NCBI GenBank assembly: GCA_965214585.1
Contig: OZ243957.1
Span: 3,100,001-3,164,000 of the forward strand
Source: JAHCHG01 sp965214585
GTDB lineage: Bacteria; Acidobacteriota; Blastocatellia; Pyrinomonadales; Pyrinomonadaceae
Reading direction: 5' to 3'
Length of the DNA stretch: 64,000 nucleotides
Under the pieces are notes generated by a model. The model worked only from the letters and a program-made list of their open reading frames with translations, searched no databases and was not told where the DNA came from. Made by a program: the position numbers and the translations under genes. Of the stretch, positions 51,524 through 59,804 are shown in pieces (the first letter of the stretch is position 1; each line of letters begins with the position of its first letter).

Positions 51524-52303
51524 TTATTGAAGGCTTTTAGTTCCCGCAAAATCATAAGTTACGAATAACTTCAGAGCGTTATCTTTTATATCGGCGCGGA
51601 CATCGCTGACATTTGCTTTGAGATTGCCGTTGGTCGCCGCAATCGGCAGATTCAGAGCGATTTGTTCGCCGCGCAAAATCGTCACCGGATTTACTTTTTG
51701 ATTCAGAGTTGATTGAATTACGGGAGTGACCAAACTCGTGAAAATCGGCGAAATTCCGTCGAGATTTACGGTGCTGATTTCGATTTGTCCGAAAACGGTC
51801 TGCTGTGATTTATCAAAACGAAGCGCGAGATTTGTCTGCGCCCAACCGGAAAAGGTCAAACATTGTCCGGCAATGCTGTAAGTTCCGTTAAAGGCAAGCG
51901 GAACATTTATTTTACCTTCGTCGAGCCGCACGCTCGTTTTTACGCCGCTTCCTTCGGGTTTTAGGAAAATCTCTCTGGCGCATCCGCCGTTTTGCCGCAT
52001 CAATGCGAAAGACGCATATTCGGCTTTGAATTTATCGTTCGGGTTTTCGTAATCAGAAAAACCAAGTTGAAACGAAGGTTTGTTCATATCCTGAAAAATC
52101 GTTTCCAAAACTTCGTTAAAAAATCTCTGATCCAAAACAACGGTTGCGGTTGCGTCGGGAGTTCCGTCGGGATTTGGCGGCTGAATCAGTTCGCCGGGAA
52201 CTTTTGCAGCACGCGGCACGCCGCCGAAAATGTAAAAAACGAGCAGTCCGCCGATGATTAAACCGAGAATCGCGCCGATTATAAAGGTTAAAATTTTACT
52301 CAT
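51524..52303 (-). CDS. Membrane-anchored periplasmic protein of unknown function
   Basis: 259 residues. An N-terminal glycine-rich membrane anchor (4-28, FIIGAILGLIIGGLLVFYIF) is followed by a beta-rich domain with QPPNPDGTPDATATVVLDQR and a 'VTILRGEQIALNLPI' segment. The last third contains ANVSDVRADIKDNALKLFV. It looks like one of the amphipathic-groove lipid-binding-type folds, but I do not recognise the family. Same strand as the lipoprotein upstream, 102 bases away. Confidence 0.68.
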   Translation of the reverse strand: MSKILTFIIGAILGLIIGGLLVFYIFGGVPRAAKVPGELIQPPNPDGTPDATATVVLDQRFFNEVLETIFQDMNKPSFQLGFSDYENPNDKFKAEYASFALMRQNGGCAREIFLKPEGSGVKTSVRLDEGKINVPLAFNGTYSIAGQCLTFSGWAQTNLALRFDKSQQTVFGQIEISTVNLDGISPIFTSLVTPVIQSTLNQKVNPVTILRGEQIALNLPIAATNGNLKANVSDVRADIKDNALKLFVTYDFAGTKSLQ

Positions 52304-52405
52304 TTCTGGTTTTCCTTGAAAATTGCGGCAATTGATAAAGACCTTACATTTAGAAAAATCGTTTGGAAAACGTATCGCCGACCAACCGCCGCCGATACAT
52401 TTATG

Positions 52406-53299
52406 CTAATTCGTATTTGCCGGAGCAGTCTGATTTTGTGCGCTTTGCATAATTTGTTGGATAACGCCTTTTGCCACGTTAAACAGCATATCAATTTGAC
52501 TTTTGATTTGTTCGGGAGCGACCTTTTTGTAATCCGTCGGTTCGGCGAATAATGATTTGTCAACATCCGTTTTGATGTCGCTCATTTCCGTAACGATTTT
52601 CGCGCCTTTTACGCCCTGCACGGTTTTTCCCTGCGCGGCGGCGTTTGTTTCCGAACGAAGCGGCAGATTCGTTTCCTTGTCAACCAATATAAAAGATTCC
52701 GTATCAACTTCGCCCGCTTTCGTTCCGGTTTCCGCCGACGCTCCGTAACGGTATTTGATAACGTCGCGTCCGTTGAATTTTTCTTCGCCGATTTTTTCCA
52801 CGCCTTTCAGATTTTTGACCTGATTGACGATTTGCGACGGAAGCATCAGACTTCGCACTTCAATTCCGGTAGATTCGCGGTTTAATTCGGCGTATTCCTT
52901 GCGGGCGGGCGAAATTACGAATTGTTTGCCGCCGATGTCCAGATAAATTAATTTCTGGTTGTTCGGCAGAGAAAATTCCATCCGGCGGTCTGCACCATTG
53001 CGTGCGACTTTTGCCTGAATCGGCGGAAATTTCAAAGCATTTTCTCCGGCAGTTTCCAATTTTAATGTAACATTTGCCTGATAAACTTCCGGTTCGTCCG
53101 CTTCAATCGCCGAACTCACATTATCGAGCGCACTCGAATCAGACGCATTGATGTTTGCATTCGGAGCGTTCATATTTTCCGAATTCACATTTGTTTCATT
53201 TGAATTCACGACGTTATTATCAACCGCGCCTTGTTCGCAGGCGATTGTTAAAACAACAGTCGTAATTAAAATCAGCATTAATAAATTTCGATATTTCAT
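52406..53299 (-). CDS. Lipoprotein with DUF4412/LolA-like domain
   Basis: 297 residues. Lipobox TIAC (Cys21), then an Asn/Ser/Asp-rich linker (25-65), then a beta-rich domain (about 75-260) with KQFVISPARKEYAEL, FNGRDVIKYRYGA and ESFILVDKETNLPLRSE, resembling DUF4412-type and outer-membrane lipoprotein-sorting-like domains. A Q/N-rich tail ends it. Located in the envelope; ligand unknown. Confidence 0.75.
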   Translation of the reverse strand: MKYRNLLMLILITTVVLTIACEQGAVDNNVVNSNETNVNSENMNAPNANINASDSSALDNVSSAIEADEPEVYQANVTLKLETAGENALKFPPIQAKVARNGADRRMEFSLPNNQKLIYLDIGGKQFVISPARKEYAELNRESTGIEVRSLMLPSQIVNQVKNLKGVEKIGEEKFNGRDVIKYRYGASAETGTKAGEVDTESFILVDKETNLPLRSETNAAAQGKTVQGVKGAKIVTEMSDIKTDVDKSLFAEPTDYKKVAPEQIKSQIDMLFNVAKGVIQQIMQSAQNQTAPANTN

Positions 53300-53378
53300 T
53301 GGATTTTTCTCCCTTTTCTTTGAAAAATGTCTTGATAAAATTATTTAATTTATTCTAACTTATTTCGCCGAAATTCAA

Positions 53379-53424
53379 TAAGCAGATCAACAAAATTAGG
53401 TATATTTTAGTTGTGTAAGCATCT
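53379..53424. repeat. Partial copy of the 49578-49621 flank
   Basis: AGCAGATCAACAAAATTAGG and TTGTGTAAGCATCTT match the region before the 49608 inverted repeat with a few changes. It directly precedes the AGAAGCTG element and may be a truncated relic. Confidence 0.6.
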
Positions 53425-53444
53425 TTATTTTTGTGCGAATGCTT

Positions 53445-53651
53445 AGAAGCTGTTTGGAAACTCAGAAAAAACGTAACGCCGGCATCTTGCCGGCAGTCTT
53501 GGCGGCTTCCAGCCGCCAATTCGAGCGTTATTTACTCGAACATTCAGAAAAAAACAGATGAATTTGGCGGCTGGAAGCCGCCAAGACTGCCGGCTGGAAG
53601 CCGCCAAGACTGCCGGCTGGAAGCCGGCGTTACAATTACCAAACAGCTTCT
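53445..53651. repeat. Inverted-repeat element, AGAAGCTGTTTGG family, copy 2 (opposite orientation)
   Basis: Terminal repeats AGAAGCTGTTTGG (53445-53457) and CCAAACAGCTTCT (53639-53651). Reads as the reverse complement of copy 1 (34426-34609) with an added tandem duplication of CTGGAAGCCGCCAAGACTGC. No gene inside. Confidence 0.85.
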
Positions 53652-53659
53652 TAATAAAC

Positions 53660-53703
53660 ACAGCACCTTTCACCCTTTACCTTTCACCTTTTCCCTTTTC
53701 CCT
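53660..53703. repeat. CCTTTCACC low-complexity run abutting ggt
   Basis: Near-tandem CACCTTTCACCCTTTACCTT words up to the ggt stop codon. Same words as the right arm of the repeat at 2700-2765, here without its mirror arm. Confidence 0.6.
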
Positions 53704-55443
53704 TCAATATCCGATTGCCGCGCCGTCGCTTCTCGAATCAATTGCGCCAAGACGGACTCCTGTTTTTTCATCGATTGCGATTCCGGTCATCGAAGCGATG
53801 TTGCCCGGATTGTCCGTGAATTTGTGTCCGTAACTTTCCAGAATAGCCTTTGTGTCCGGCGATATTCCGTAAGGTTCGTAAAGAATCTGATCGGGAAACC
53901 ATTGATGATGAATGCGCGGAAAATCAATCGCCTGCTGAATGTCCATTTCGTGGTCAATCATATTGATTACGGAATTCAGAACAGCCGTGATAATTCGCGG
54001 TCCGCCGCGTGCGCCGACGGCAAACCAGAGCGAACCGTCTTTTCGCAAAACAATCGTCGGAGTCATCGAAGAAAGCGGACGTTTTTTCGGCTGGACGGAA
54101 TTTCGCTCGCCCTGAATCAAGCCGAACATATTCGCTTTTCCGGGCTGCGCGGAAAAATCGTCCATTTCGTCGTTGAGCAGAACGCCCGTGCCTTTCGCCG
54201 TAACCGCCGAGCCGTATAAATTGTTGATCGTATAAGTGTTTGAAACAACGCTTCCGTCTTTGTCAACAACCGTAAAATGCGTCGTATCCATTGATTCTTT
54301 GCCGTAAGGATCGCCGAAACCGATTTCGGAACTTTTCGAGGCTTTTGCGGAATTTATTGATTTTCCTCTGTCGAGAGCGTAATTTTTATCAATCAGTTTC
54401 ATTGCCGGAACGTCCGCGTAATCGGGATCGCCCATAAATTCGGCGCGGTCTGCGAATGCGCGGCGCATTGCTTCGGTTAAAATGTGATATTTTGCCGCCG
54501 AATTATACTCCATTTTTTTGATGTCGTATTTTTCGAGCATATTCAAAACCTGAATCAAAACAATTCCGCCCGAAGACGGCGGCGGCATCGAGATTATTTC
54601 GTTGCCGCGATACGTTCCGCGAATCGGTTCGCGTTCTTTGGCAACGTAATTTTTCAAATCTTCGATGGTGATCAAACCGTCGTTTTTCTTCATATCGGCG
54701 GCGATCAAACGCGCGGTTTCGCCTTCGTAAAAACCCTTCGCGCCGTTTTTCTGGATTCTTTCGAGCGTCGCCGCCAAATCCTTCTGAATCAACAAATCGC
54801 CTTCTTCGTAAAATTTACCGTCGTTTAAGAAAATTCTTTTGCTGTCTTCGTATTTTCCCAAACTGTTTTGGTAATCTTTAAACAAATTCGCCAGCCGGAA
54901 TGATAAAACATAACCGTTTTGCGCGAGTTTTCGGGAAGGCTCGATGATTTCCTGCCACGAAACTTTTTTCGAGCCGTATTTCTTAAAAGCCATCTCCATT
55001 CCGGCGGGCGTTCCGGGAACTCCCGACGCGCGATAGCCGATAACCGAACCGCCTTCGCCGCGAATCACTTCGCCGTTTTCGTTTAGAAAAATATCTCTCG
55101 TCGCTTTTGCCGGAGCCATTTCGCGGTAATCAATCGTCGTCGTCGTTCCGTCGGCGAGCCGGATGACCATAAATCCGCCGCCGCCGATGTTTCCCGCTTC
55201 CGGGTAAACGACGGCGAGCGCGAACGCGACGGCAATTGCCGCGTCAACCGCATTGCCGCCTTTTTTCATTATTTCAACGCCGATTTTTGAAGCCAGTTCG
55301 TGCTGCGAAGCGACCATTGCGCTTTTTCCGCGCACCGGATCAGTCGTCGCCGCAAAGTTTTTTGAACTGTTCGGAATAAAAAGCAGAACAAAAGATATAT
55401 ATGCAAAAAGAACAAAGAACCTTTTTAGTATTTTCATCATCAT
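53704..55443 (-). CDS. ggt: Gamma-glutamyltransferase
   Basis: 579 residues. Exported Ntn-hydrolase that cleaves gamma-glutamyl bonds of glutathione-type compounds. Signal peptide 1-32, then the precursor processed at the catalytic Thr388 in DTTHFTVVDKDG. Conserved GSAVTAKGTGVLLNDEMDDF, KRPLSSMTPTIVL and GARGGPRII follow. The early GGNAVDAAIAVAFALAVVYP and IGGGGFMVIR are typical. Normal length. Divergent from the C25 peptidase gene. Confidence 0.95.
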   Translation of the reverse strand: MMMKILKRFFVLFAYISFVLLFIPNSSKNFAATTDPVRGKSAMVASQHELASKIGVEIMKKGGNAVDAAIAVAFALAVVYPEAGNIGGGGFMVIRLADGTTTTIDYREMAPAKATRDIFLNENGEVIRGEGGSVIGYRASGVPGTPAGMEMAFKKYGSKKVSWQEIIEPSRKLAQNGYVLSFRLANLFKDYQNSLGKYEDSKRIFLNDGKFYEEGDLLIQKDLAATLERIQKNGAKGFYEGETARLIAADMKKNDGLITIEDLKNYVAKEREPIRGTYRGNEIISMPPPSSGGIVLIQVLNMLEKYDIKKMEYNSAAKYHILTEAMRRAFADRAEFMGDPDYADVPAMKLIDKNYALDRGKSINSAKASKSSEIGFGDPYGKESMDTTHFTVVDKDGSVVSNTYTINNLYGSAVTAKGTGVLLNDEMDDFSAQPGKANMFGLIQGERNSVQPKKRPLSSMTPTIVLRKDGSLWFAVGARGGPRIITAVLNSVINMIDHEMDIQQAIDFPRIHHQWFPDQILYEPYGISPDTKAILESYGHKFTDNPGNIASMTGIAIDEKTGVRLGAIDSRSDGAAIGY

Positions 55444-55555
55444 AATTTGAAATTTATCAGATTGGTTTTTTATACAATATAATCTTAATTTGCAAAACTG
55501 TAAATTATTTTTATTTGTTTTTGGACAAATTCGTTCCCGTTTGACCGAAAAATGC

Positions 55556-55584
55556 TTGTTTTAATCGGGGAAAAAGTATAGAAT
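55556..55584 (+). promoter_or_regulatory. Putative sigma-70 promoter for the C25 peptidase gene
   Basis: TTGTTT (55556-55561), 17 bases, TAGAAT (55579-55584). The same -10 variant is proposed at 11099-11104. A leader of about 83 bases precedes the start. Confidence 0.45.
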
Positions 55585-55673
55585 TACATTTTAATTTCCC
55601 AGCAAATTATCGAATTAACTTAAATTTTTATCATTTATAAACATAATTTTCTTAATACCGGAGTTTCAAGACT

Positions 55674-58253
55674 ATGAAAAAAGTTTTATTTCTATTTGCG
55701 ACAATCTCGCTTTTGTTATCCGCAGTTTTTGTCGTTTCGGCGCAGCGCACCTTAAAGGACAGATTAAATTTTGATCGGAACAGAGTTTCCAAAACAGACT
55801 CGGTGGTTTTCGGCGAAACACAGGCTTTTTCGGAAGGAAAAGGAGTTTTGATAAAATGGCAGACGACGGAAATCAATAACGTCGGTTTTTTTATTTATAA
55901 AATAGTCGGCAATCAAAAAATTCCGGTCAACGAATTTCTCGTCGGCGGCGGGTATCTGAAAACCGCAGATTCCGAATCTGCAAGCGGGAATTATTCGTAT
56001 TTTGACGAAAACGGCGACCTGAACTCGACATATTACATTGAAACCGTCAGCACGAAAAACGGGCGGACAAGATCGGAATATATTTTTCCGCAATTTATTT
56101 CTTATTCGGATTCGACGGTTGAAAGTCTGAATCCGGCACTTTACAAAAGAAATAATACTTTTACGAACGAGAAAATCACTTGGTCGAAAGAACTCGAAGA
56201 AGACATCGGCGAAAACACGCAGGCGGCGGATTTTAACAAGCAAAGATGGGTTGCCGCGCAGCCGGGCGTAAAGATCGGCGTGAAACGCGAAGGCTTTTAC
56301 AGAGTTACGCGGGCGGAACTGCAAACCGGCGGTTTTGACACGACTCAGCCGACGGCAAACTGGCAGCTTTATGTCAACGGAGTCGAGCAGGCATTTATTG
56401 TCGAACCGAACGGCGATTATATAGAATTTTACGGCAAAGGAATAAACACGCTCGAATCGGATACGCAGATTTATTTTTTGGTCGTCGGAGATCAGCCGGG
56501 CAAACGAATCGCAAACAAAACTTACAGGCAGCTGCGGGTTAATGTTTTGTCGAGAAGCTACAATCAGACATTTTCAAAAGAGGAACGCGCCGTTTACACC
56601 GCAAAACCTTTAAACGGAGATTACACGAATTTCTTCGGAAGTTTTATTGACGGCACGGCAGACAACGGAAAAATTAATTTTAATTTGACCGGCGTTGATT
56701 TTGAGAAGGATTTTGCAACTATTGACATAAGCGTTCAGGGACTTACATCAACCGCGCATAATGTTAAAGTTAATTTGAACGGAACGGACATCGGAAATTT
56801 AACCGGAGGATTTACTACCTTAATGTCCAAAAAATTTCAGATTCCTACGTCGCTTTTAAGAGAAGGCGGCAACAATCTGAAACTTACTTCAACCGGCGGC
56901 ACGAGCGATATAAGTTTGTTCGATTCATTATCATTAAACTACGGGCGCGATTATCTGGCGACTCAGAACAGCCTCTCCTTTTATACGAACAATTACAGAG
57001 CCGCGCAGTTAAAGGGTTTTACGTCGTCTGATATAAGAGTTTTCGATATTTCCTACCCCGATTCGCCCGCTTTGTATTCAAATCTCAAAGGCGAACAGAC
57101 AAATGGCAATTTCGGTGTAACCGTTCCGGCAAATCGCAGTCGTCTGTTATTCGCCGTTACGAATGAAGGACTTTTGAAAGCCGATTCGATCATTGAAAAC
57201 AAATCATCAAATTTATCAAACGCCGCGCACAATGCGGATTTGGTTATCATTTCTTACGGAGCGTGGCTGACGCAGGCAAATCAATGGGCGGATTACAGAA
57301 TCGCCGACAATATGAAGGTTGAGGTTTTCGACGTTCAGGACGTTTTTGATGAATTTAACTTTGGTGTGGTAAATTCTCTGGCAATCAGAAGTTTTCTGCA
57401 ATTCGCCGACGGCAATTGGCAGACTGCGCCGAAATACGCGCTTCTGATCGGCGATTCGACCTTTGATCCGAAAAATCATCTGGGCAAACCTTTCCAGAAT
57501 TTTATTCCGATCAAGATGGTGGACACAATTTATCTGGAAACCGGAAGCGACGAGGCGATGGCTGATTTTAACAATGACGGATTAGCCGAAGTTGCCATCG
57601 GACGAATTCCGGCGCAAAATGCTCAAATGATTACTCAGGCACTGGCTAAAGTTTCAAAATTCGAGCAAAACATCGGCTTGACTCGTTCGAGAGGAGCGTT
57701 ATTCGCCAGCGATTTGCCGGACGGTTACGATTTTGCCGGATTGAGCAAACGTCTGAGCAATCAACTGCCTTCAACCATTCCGAGCGTCTTTGTCAACAGA
57801 GCAGATCAAAACGCGAAGGCTTCTTTAATTGATAAAATGAACGAGGGAAGATTTATCGTAAATTATTCGGGACACGGAAATCAATCCGACTGGGCTTCAA
57901 GCGGATTCTTCTACAAACCCGACGTTCCGCAGTTGACCAATAAAGATAATCTTTCGATTTTTACAATGCTGACTTGCTTAAACGGATACTTTTTTGATCC
58001 CGCTTCGGATAGTCTGGGCGAAGTTCTCTTAAATTATAATAATGGCGGAGCAGTTTCGACTTGGGCTTCGACGGGGTTGACCACGCCGGATATACAGGAA
58101 ATTATGGCGGCGAGGTTTTACGATCAACTCGGAAACGGAAATATGAATCGTCTGGGCGATTTGATAAAAGACGCGAAAACCGCTATCAGCGGCGGACGCG
58201 ACGTTCGTTTGTCGTGGGTTCTGCTCGGCGATCCGACATTAAAGGTCAGATAA
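55674..58253 (+). CDS. Exported C25 (gingipain-family) cysteine peptidase
   Basis: 859 residues. Signal peptide 1-23 (VVSAQ). The N-terminal two thirds is beta-rich with propeptide/PorU-like features; the peptidase domain (about 530-859) has the clan-CD dyad His734 in NYSGHGNQSDW and Cys768 in TMLTCLNGYFFDP, 34 residues apart as in gingipains. The C-terminus ends in VLLGDPTLKVR just after the catalytic domain, without the C-terminal sorting domain used by type IX secretion. The substrate is unknown. Ends at a perfect terminator. Confidence 0.9.
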   Translation: MKKVLFLFATISLLLSAVFVVSAQRTLKDRLNFDRNRVSKTDSVVFGETQAFSEGKGVLIKWQTTEINNVGFFIYKIVGNQKIPVNEFLVGGGYLKTADSESASGNYSYFDENGDLNSTYYIETVSTKNGRTRSEYIFPQFISYSDSTVESLNPALYKRNNTFTNEKITWSKELEEDIGENTQAADFNKQRWVAAQPGVKIGVKREGFYRVTRAELQTGGFDTTQPTANWQLYVNGVEQAFIVEPNGDYIEFYGKGINTLESDTQIYFLVVGDQPGKRIANKTYRQLRVNVLSRSYNQTFSKEERAVYTAKPLNGDYTNFFGSFIDGTADNGKINFNLTGVDFEKDFATIDISVQGLTSTAHNVKVNLNGTDIGNLTGGFTTLMSKKFQIPTSLLREGGNNLKLTSTGGTSDISLFDSLSLNYGRDYLATQNSLSFYTNNYRAAQLKGFTSSDIRVFDISYPDSPALYSNLKGEQTNGNFGVTVPANRSRLLFAVTNEGLLKADSIIENKSSNLSNAAHNADLVIISYGAWLTQANQWADYRIADNMKVEVFDVQDVFDEFNFGVVNSLAIRSFLQFADGNWQTAPKYALLIGDSTFDPKNHLGKPFQNFIPIKMVDTIYLETGSDEAMADFNNDGLAEVAIGRIPAQNAQMITQALAKVSKFEQNIGLTRSRGALFASDLPDGYDFAGLSKRLSNQLPSTIPSVFVNRADQNAKASLIDKMNEGRFIVNYSGHGNQSDWASSGFFYKPDVPQLTNKDNLSIFTMLTCLNGYFFDPASDSLGEVLLNYNNGGAVSTWASTGLTTPDIQEIMAARFYDQLGNGNMNRLGDLIKDAKTAISGGRDVRLSWVLLGDPTLKVR

Positions 58254-58271
58254 ATTTGCTGTTTGAATAAT

Positions 58272-58315
58272 AAAAAGGGCGTTTGAAAAATTAATTTTTC
58301 AAACGCCCTTTTTTT
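58272..58315 (+). terminator. Intrinsic terminator after the C25 peptidase
   Basis: A 42-base perfect palindrome (stem starts AAAAAGGGCGTTTGAAAAAT) with a trailing T-run, 18 bases after the stop. Confidence 0.9.
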
Positions 58316-58334
58316 CTTACAAAATTGATAAACT

Positions 58335-58515
58335 AGAGCGAATTAAGAATTGATGTAAGGTATTTTAGATTTTTTATAGTGACATAATTATCAATTATCA
58401 ATGCCGAATGCCTAATTGGTAATTGATAATTAGGCATTCGGCATTATGTCACGATAAAAAAATTGATAAATTTATCGAACCTAAGAAAAATCGCTTAACC
58501 TTACATTCAATCTTA
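58335..58515. mobile_element. Inverted-repeat element related to 31311-31746, uninterrupted
   Basis: Ends AGAGCGAATTAAGAATTGAT (left) and ACCTTACATTCAATCTTA (right), with a long inner hairpin of TAATTATCAATGCCGAATGC and its complement (CGGCATTATGTCAC). About 180 bp, no coding capacity. It abuts the next element at 58515. Confidence 0.68.
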
Positions 58516-58653
58516 TACCAAGTTGCGTGAATAAAGGCGGAAACCCGCGTGTCAACAAGGGTGCTGTTTGAAAACTTAAAAGTTGATATTAAAAACAGCA
58601 CCCTCCATTACTGTCGGGTTTCCGCCTTTCCTTTTTTTCACGCAACTTGGTAT
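58515..58653. mobile_element. GGCAGAAACCCGACAG hairpin, copy 4, with different outer terminal repeats
   Basis: Perfect 17-bp outer repeats ATACCAAGTTGCGTGAA (58515-58531) and complement (58637-58653). Inside, arms 58535-58569 and 58594-58628; the left arm has diverged (GCGTGTCAACAAGG for GACAGTAATGGAGG) while the right arm matches the other copies. After it, 58654-58792 is AT-rich with no feature I can name. Confidence 0.75.
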
Positions 58654-58792
58654 TAAACCTCTCTAAGCAGGTCGTAATATGTTTTCAAAGATAATCCGAA
58701 TGCAGAAACACGCACGCGCGTAAGTGTGTTCTTTGCGCCCTTACAAGCGCAGCAGGCTTCTGCATTATACTTGATTACTTTTACTCATCTGC

Positions 58793-59788
58793 TTACATCG
58801 GTTGGATTCTGATTAAATAACTGCAAATATAAATTGGGATTCCGGGCGAGATTTGGACGGGCTGACCGATTGGAAGTTCGGCGTTGTTGACGATTGCGGG
58901 ATTTCTGCCTTCGTTGATAAAAGCGAAAGTTCCGTGCATTTGGTTGAACAAAAGTTTTGCGTGAAGGCGCGAAATTTCCGCATCGCCGGATAAAACTATG
59001 TCAACCGGCTGCGAGCGCGAACCGCGTCCGATCTTAATTTCGGTTTGATAAATCGGGAAAACATTCTGCCGAGTTCCGTTGTGCCAGATTTCGAGGCGGT
59101 AAAGTTCCTTGTGTTTTGTCTGAACGTGCGTAACTTCTTCGATGTCCGCATTTTGCATTTTTGTAAATTGCGGCTGTTCAAGTTGCGTGAAATCAGGCGC
59201 AGTCGGCAAATTCGGATTTTTCTGCGCCGGAATCAGAGTCTGATTACCCGAAAAATCCGGCGTTGGCAAATTCTGTCTGGCGGGCGGATTCTGATCGGCA
59301 GGCGGATTCTGATTTTCCCGACGGAATTTTTCAAATCCTTTCGGGCGCGATAAAACGCTGGTTTTATTGCTCGAATCATCATCCCAACTGTGCTGGACGC
59401 GAATTTCGCCCTCGCTCAAAGTTCCGTCAACGCGAAGCTCTATGACAAACGATTTTGTTTCGAGTTTTTTCTGTCCGGCAATTTCGCGGGCGCGTTCGGC
59501 GAGTATGTGATACAAACCCTGTTCGAGTCCTTTACGCTTGACACCCTGCCAATCCTGATCGTCCCCGCTGCTCAAAAAAACGATGTATTCCGTCGGGATG
59601 ATCGTCGTTCCCTGCGGCAGAGGGACCATTTCTTCCTGCATTACTTCTTCGACGGCGCGGGCGATTTTAACGATAAATTCTTCCGATTTGCTGCGCGGTT
59701 TGACCTGAGCATTGCGGGCGGCTTCTTCCAAAACGAGTTCCGCCGAATCGCCGTCAATCCAACTTCTGACTTTTTCTAAAACGCTCAC
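58793..59788 (-). CDS. FHA-domain protein with FhaA-type N-terminus
   Basis: 331 residues with a GTG start preceded by AGGAG. The N-terminal domain (1-130, EEMVPLPQGTTIIPTEYIVFLS) is the DUF3662 type found in mycobacterial FhaA. A Pro/Asn/Gln linker (160-215) leads to a C-terminal FHA domain (about 235-331: IKIGRGSRSQPVDIVL, SRLHAKLLF), which binds phosphothreonine. It begins 16 bases after the Ser/Thr kinase gene, so it is the probable partner or substrate of that kinase. Confidence 0.93.
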   Translation of the reverse strand: MSVLEKVRSWIDGDSAELVLEEAARNAQVKPRSKSEEFIVKIARAVEEVMQEEMVPLPQGTTIIPTEYIVFLSSGDDQDWQGVKRKGLEQGLYHILAERAREIAGQKKLETKSFVIELRVDGTLSEGEIRVQHSWDDDSSNKTSVLSRPKGFEKFRRENQNPPADQNPPARQNLPTPDFSGNQTLIPAQKNPNLPTAPDFTQLEQPQFTKMQNADIEEVTHVQTKHKELYRLEIWHNGTRQNVFPIYQTEIKIGRGSRSQPVDIVLSGDAEISRLHAKLLFNQMHGTFAFINEGRNPAIVNNAELPIGQPVQISPGIPIYICSYLIRIQPM

Positions 59789-59804
59789 ACATTTCTCCTG
59801 AAAA

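Noticed and set aside
53431..54219. Long plus-strand open frame of 262 codons
   Set aside because: The first part is repeat element and the rest is the antisense of ggt, whose protein is clear on the other strand.
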